Below are positions 28,382-31,134 of a stretch of 31,134 bases of DNA, one piece after another. The notes under the pieces were generated by a model that was given only the letters and a program-made list of their open reading frames with translations, was not told the origin of the DNA and did no database searches. The DNA is from a virus: IMG/VR virus record IMGVR_UViG_3300042345_000296, positions 1 through 31,134 of that record; one strand, given 5' to 3'. How positions within the stretch are numbered: the stretch's first letter is position 1; each line of letters opens with the position of its first letter. Both the position numbers and the translations under genes were made by a program.

Positions 28382-28939
28382 ATGGCAGTTTTAGCACTTG
28401 ATATCTCAGGAACTCCGCGTCAATGGATCACCAATGATGACGCGATCACTTACCATGCCAAGAGAGCAGTTGCCTGGACATTGGGCAACATCGTAGCAAA
28501 ATATCGCGGTGGAGTTCAAAACGATGGTACAGAGTCATATTTGGAAACACCTAGTATTATCGCTATCAAGGGCCATGGATTCAACCCCGCAAGGCATGGG
28601 CGTGTCGCATTGACTAACCGCACACTGTTCGGTCGTGATCGTCATGTTTGTGCATACTGCGGTGGTCATTTCCCTAACGGTAATCACCTTAGCCGGGATC
28701 ATATCTTACCTAAGAGTCGCGGTGGTGTTGATGACTGGATGAACGTAGTAACAGCATGTAAGAAATGTAACACTCATAAAGGTAGCAAGACTCTAAAAGA
28801 AGCAAAACTTGAATTGATCTATGTGCCATATGCACCTAATCACTTTGAGAATCTAATCTTACAGAATAGGAACATCCTAGCAGACCAGATGGAATATCTA
28901 CTGTCAGGGGTACCTAAACATAGTAGGATTATCAATTGA
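28382..28939 (+). CDS. HNH endonuclease
   Basis: 185 residues. The HNH/zinc core is intact: HVCAYCGG (Cys90/Cys93), RDHILPKSRGG with Asp106-His107, WMNVV (Asn121), ACKKCNTHK (Cys126/Cys129, Asn130, His132). The N-terminal ~80 residues (LALDISGTPRQWITNDDAIT) are of the type seen in bacterial HNH proteins. It may be a free-standing homing nuclease or a phage DNA-processing enzyme; no intron or intein is seen around it. GAGGACG before ATG is a fair ribosome-binding site. It overlaps the next gene (TTGA). Confidence 0.92.
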   Translation: MAVLALDISGTPRQWITNDDAITYHAKRAVAWTLGNIVAKYRGGVQNDGTESYLETPSIIAIKGHGFNPARHGRVALTNRTLFGRDRHVCAYCGGHFPNGNHLSRDHILPKSRGGVDDWMNVVTACKKCNTHKGSKTLKEAKLELIYVPYAPNHFENLILQNRNILADQMEYLLSGVPKHSRIIN

Positions 28940-29490
28940 GTTTATTGTACTCCATATATGGTTATTTTGGACATCTATGCGAAGTCCCGAAAGATGTCCT
29001 TGATAACCTGCATGAGAATTACGAATATGTGACGCAAAACGTTCATACAAACATGAGGAACACTACTTACAAGCAGTGGTTCCTGCAAGATACAAAGACA
29101 GAAGATGTATTTACATATAATGATGCAGATTGGACTGTATGGAATGATCAAGACAGGCTTAGACGTACTAAAGATTTTTTCAATCAGTACGTGTCAGAGA
29201 TATTTCGATTTAGATTTTCGTTCTTAGAAAAAAATAACAGCGTTGATTTTCATTCGAAGCACATGTTGCCCAGAATTCATATACCATTGAATGATAACGA
29301 TTCCTATTTTGAAGTCATAGATGAGAAAGGAAATACGCATTCGTATAAATTAGAATATGGACATGCACATTTCATCAATGTGACATATAAACATCGTGTA
29401 GTAGGTTCAAACTCTAACGCAAGAAAGAACAGTTTTTTCTGTTTTAAAGAGTTCTCAGATAGAAAAATCGCAGAGAAGTTTTTAAAATAA
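28936..29490 (+). CDS. Putative Asp/Asn hydroxylase-like protein
   Basis: 184 residues from a TTG at 28936 overlapping the HNH stop. C-terminal half: LPRIHIPLNDNDSYFEVID with His115, then YGHAHFINVTYKHRVVGSNS with His153 and Arg163. This resembles the Asp/Asn beta-hydroxylase-like fold (His-x-Pro-Leu and a later His/Arg pair) and is similar in layout to the 18782 gene. An enzymatic role is therefore tentative; the canonical HxD is not clearly seen here (HIP). It may be a partner or diverged copy. No signal peptide is seen. Confidence 0.55.
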   Translation: MSLLYSIYGYFGHLCEVPKDVLDNLHENYEYVTQNVHTNMRNTTYKQWFLQDTKTEDVFTYNDADWTVWNDQDRLRRTKDFFNQYVSEIFRFRFSFLEKNNSVDFHSKHMLPRIHIPLNDNDSYFEVIDEKGNTHSYKLEYGHAHFINVTYKHRVVGSNSNARKNSFFCFKEFSDRKIAEKFLK

Positions 29491-29504
29491 TATATAGTAT
29501 AGAA

Positions 29505-29580
29505 GCCCACTTAGCACAGCTGGTAGTGCAACTGATTTGTAATCAGTAGGTCGGCGGTTCGAATCCGTCAGTGGGCACCA
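29505..29580 (+). tRNA. tRNA-Thr(TGT)
   Basis: Acceptor GCCCACT/AGTGGGC, anticodon loop TTTGTAA between CTGA and TCAG, CCA encoded. Second Thr acceptor, with normal T34. Confidence 0.95.
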
Positions 29581-29585
29581 TTTTT

Positions 29586-30215
29586 ATGATCATAAATACA
29601 GAAAATTTTCGCAGGATAGTAGGGGCAAAGATAGTAGGCTTTGACCCCTATTGTCGTTATGCTAGGGAAAGACATATAGCATACGTGCATATTCCTAAAA
29701 ACGCTAGCAAGATAATCATGGCTGCATTGAATGATTATACGGATATAGTACTTGAAGATAGAAATCCAGTTGATGTACAATTAGAAGACCCTGATGCTAG
29801 GTTTATAGTAGTGTTGCGCAACCCATTAGAAAGATGGTATAGTGGTATACTACAGTACCTAGAAAATATCAATTATCGTGAAGGACTTAAGAATCCTAAA
29901 GTGTTGCGCATGATATGTGACGGCTTAGATTTTGATGTACATACACAATTGCAGATAGACAAGTTAGATGGGTTAGATACAGACCGTTGTGTATTTTTCA
30001 ATGCTGATGATTCATCCTTCAATCAAAAACTGATAGACTTTTTCAGCAAAGAGTTAGACTACGAGATAAAACTTCCGGAAAAAACGGTTAGTTATGATAT
30101 AGATAATCTAAACTATATCAGAGATTTTATTAGAGAGAATCCTGAGACATTAGAAAAGATCAAAAAGTATTATAAACCCGATTTTATGCTGTTTGATAAA
30201 GTAGCATTTGTATAA
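29586..30215 (+). CDS. Sulfotransferase-like protein
   Basis: 209 residues from the ATG at 29586, 5 nt after tRNA-Thr (a longer frame begins in the tRNA). It has the PAPS-binding loop YVHIPKNAS at residues 33-41 and the 3'-phosphate motif VLRNPLERWYSGI at 76-88, as in carbohydrate sulfotransferases (Sulfotransfer_2 type). The family moves sulfate from PAPS to hydroxyls of sugars. No signal peptide is visible, so it would act in the cytoplasm. A sugar or protein target on the host surface or virion is a guess. TAAATA lies inside its start (29593), so a promoter there would not serve it. Confidence 0.78.
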   Translation: MIINTENFRRIVGAKIVGFDPYCRYARERHIAYVHIPKNASKIIMAALNDYTDIVLEDRNPVDVQLEDPDARFIVVLRNPLERWYSGILQYLENINYREGLKNPKVLRMICDGLDFDVHTQLQIDKLDGLDTDRCVFFNADDSSFNQKLIDFFSKELDYEIKLPEKTVSYDIDNLNYIRDFIRENPETLEKIKKYYKPDFMLFDKVAFV

Positions 30216-30255
30216 GTTTTGTACTATACAAAAACTATACTTTTTGGCCTGGCTG

Positions 30256-30263
30256 TATAAATA
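30256..30263 (+). promoter_or_regulatory. Late promoter TATAAATA with 5' leader hairpin
   Basis: Exact TATAAATA, 43 nt before the EF-hand gene ATG (30307). GACACG (30269-30274) and CGTGTC (30279-30284) form a perfect hairpin with a GGGA loop right at the expected 5' end of the transcript. AGGAG follows. The layout matches the lipoprotein gene at 17298. Confidence 0.65.
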
Positions 30264-30306
30264 GACTTGACACGGGGACGTGTCCATGCAGTACAGGAGT
30301 AGTACA

Positions 30307-30552
30307 ATGAAGAAGATAGCAGTAGCAACATTGGCTTTGTTTTCGACTCTAGCATTCGCTCAGGATCGTGTAGCAAAGTTTGATAGAGATGAAGACGGCA
30401 AAGTAGATATAGTAGAGTTAAGAAAGTCGTGCGATGTATCACACAATCTGTTCGAAAAAGCAGACAAGAACGGTGATGGTGCATTGAGCAATTCTGAGAT
30501 GAGAACAGCCAAGGCTTATCTCTTCACCAAATGCGATGAGAAAGTTGCTTAA
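30307..30552 (+). CDS. Secreted EF-hand calcium-binding protein
   Basis: 81 residues. A clear Sec signal peptide (residues 1-18, KKIAVATLALFSTLAFA, cleavage after Ala18) leaves a mature protein of about 63 residues with two EF-hand loops: DRDEDGKVDIVE (26-37) and DKNGDGALSNSE (53-64). Both have the usual Asp/Asn at 1, 3 and 5, Gly at 6 and Glu at 12. It should bind Ca2+ in the periplasm. EF-hand proteins are rare in phages. A late promoter and a strong terminator flank it, so it is a single-gene unit. Confidence 0.9.
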   Translation: MKKIAVATLALFSTLAFAQDRVAKFDRDEDGKVDIVELRKSCDVSHNLFEKADKNGDGALSNSEMRTAKAYLFTKCDEKVA

Positions 30553-30580
30553 TTTAACAACCATCCTCCAGAGGGTTGTA

Positions 30581-30606
30581 GGGCGGTAGCGATATCGCCC
30601 TTTTTT
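30581..30606 (+). terminator. Rho-independent terminator
   Basis: GGGCG (30581-30585) with CGCCC (30596-30600), 10-nt loop, then TTTTTT. It ends the EF-hand gene transcript. A second CAACC/GGTTG hairpin just upstream (30557-30579) may add to it. Confidence 0.85.
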
Positions 30607-30607
30607 A

Positions 30608-30635
30608 TTGCATTAGTTTTAAATTAATATATAAT
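30608..30635 (+). promoter_or_regulatory. Sigma70-type promoter before tRNA-Pro
   Basis: TTGCAT (30608-30613), 16-bp spacer, TATAAT (30630-30635), 10 nt before tRNA-Pro. It would drive tRNA-Pro and tRNA-Val. Confidence 0.65.
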
Positions 30636-30645
30636 GAATATAGTT

Positions 30646-30722
30646 CGGAGTGTAGCACAGCCTGGTAGTGCGTCTGCTTTGGGAGCAGAAGGTCCAAGGT
30701 TCGAATCCTTGTACTCCGACCA
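30646..30722 (+). tRNA. tRNA-Pro(TGG)
   Basis: Acceptor CGGAGTG/TACTCCG with C1-G72, anticodon loop TTTGGGA between TCTGC and GCAGA, CCA encoded. Confidence 0.95.
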
Positions 30723-30734
30723 GTTTTACAATTT

Positions 30735-30809
30735 GCGGGATTAACTCAGTGGTAGAGTAGCGCCTTTACACGGCGAATGTCGGGAGTTCGACCCTCTCAT
30801 CCCGCACCA
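30735..30809 (+). tRNA. tRNA-Val(TAC)
   Basis: Acceptor GCGGGAT/ATCCCGC, anticodon loop TTTACAC between CGCC and GGCG, CCA encoded. Last tRNA of the window, 1 nt before the end of the minus-strand gene. Confidence 0.95.
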
Positions 30810-30810
30810 A

Positions 30811-31134
30811 TCAACTAAAGTCCTCATATGTGTCATCTCTCACAGTATCAAGGGTGGCGCAATGAGGACCACCGCTTAATGTGCGGCAATGACGCATACG
30901 AACCGGCATTATATCAAAACCGTTCGCTTCTAGTTGTTTTATGAGATTAGTCTGACGCTCTTCTACAGCGATGAGTTTATCACTGAGGCTGAGGATGTTC
31001 ATGCCTAACCAAGGACTTGCAGCCGCCCAATGCTCTTCATATGGAGTCTCAATCGGATCCGCCGCATAGATTTTCTTCCATGATTTAAAGAAAGAGGGAA
31101 GGTTATTCTCATTGACACGCTTAGGATTTAATAA
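30811..31134 (-). CDS. Amidinotransferase (glycine/inosamine amidinotransferase-like), C-terminal part
   Basis: The minus-strand frame is open to the right edge; only the C-terminal 107 residues are seen. They read LLNPKRVNENNLPSFF, then ETPYEEHWAAASPWLGMNIL, QTNLIKQLEANGFDIMPV and MRHCRTLSGGPHCATLDTVRD. The GGPHCATLD motif holds the catalytic Cys of the glycine amidinotransferase family, which moves an amidino group from arginine to an amine. Substrate here is unknown. The end lies 1 nt from tRNA-Val. Confidence 0.85.
   Translation of the reverse strand, partial: LLNPKRVNENNLPSFFKSWKKIYAADPIETPYEEHWAAASPWLGMNILSLSDKLIAVEERQTNLIKQLEANGFDIMPVRMRHCRTLSGGPHCATLDTVRDDTYEDFS

Noticed and set aside
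29593-29598. TAAATA box at the sulfotransferase-like gene
   Set aside because: It lies inside the coding region after the ATG, with no later start codon, so it cannot drive this gene.
18096-30809. Suppressor tRNAs or a recoded genetic code
   Set aside because: No anticodon pairs with TAA, TAG or TGA; all three stops end genes in the window and Trp uses TGG with a CCA anticodon.
18096-30809. Prophage attachment site at a tRNA gene
   Set aside because: All tRNAs are complete, there is no duplicated tRNA end with flanking integrase, and the gene content is of lytic myovirus type.
1-31134. CRISPR array or insertion sequence
   Set aside because: No regularly spaced direct repeats and no transposase or terminal inverted repeats of an insertion sequence were seen.

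Overview
The window is part of a large, tailed, lytic-type phage genome, most likely a T4-like myovirus. The evidence is a PAAR spike-tip protein, LamG-like and fibrinogen-like tail proteins, a SleB-type lysin, a phage ribonucleotide reductase block (nrdA, nrdB, glutaredoxin), T4-type late promoter motifs (TATAAATA) and a very large tRNA array. No integrase or attachment site is visible. AhpC, AhpD and IscU resemble betaproteobacterial proteins from memory of those families, so a betaproteobacterial (perhaps freshwater) host is an inference. The standard genetic code is used; TAA, TGA and TAG all end genes.

Layout. 1-2643: tail fibre or adhesin genes (LamG-like, LamG-like, fibrinogen-like) and two small unknowns. 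2646-7005: nrdA, iscU, nrdB, grx and a small Sm-like protein. 7009-11497: PAAR protein and two large structural proteins. 11594-12476: lysin and a 3-helix membrane protein that may be the holin. 12481-14277: small conserved unknowns (DUF2452, DUF1289). 14314-16653: a tightly overlapping run of ahpC, class II aldolase, DUF2061, SGNH hydrolase and ahpD. 16648-17657: a minus-strand methyltransferase-like gene, a small lipoprotein and a tiny ORF.

17658-30809 is the striking part: 26 tRNA genes that together cover all 20 amino acids plus an initiator-type tRNA. They are interspersed with strong sigma70-type promoters, five unassigned GC-richer, hairpin-dense blocks (about 180-540 nt) that look like structured RNAs, and a series of accessory genes: two hydroxylase-like proteins, GNAT, FkbH-like, SGNH-like, an HExxH peptidase, a glycosyltransferase-like protein, an acyl-adenylating (ANL) enzyme, HNH, a sulfotransferase-like protein and a secreted EF-hand protein. 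The right edge is the C-terminal end of a minus-strand amidinotransferase.

Working together: the nrd block supplies dNTPs, with iscU perhaps supporting metal supply; AhpC/AhpD form a peroxide-reducing pair; the array supplies a complete tRNA set. The enzymes inside the array could modify the cell surface or a small molecule, but no pathway can be proven from sequence alone. Several array genes carry a TAAATA box only 5-6 nt before the ATG, suggesting late, leaderless mRNAs. The best candidates for something new are the 539-nt structured block at 20446-20984 (position and size like the GOLLD/ROOL giant phage RNAs), the 17846-18088 RNA with its 19-bp perfect stem, and two tRNA-Leu genes without the long variable arm.
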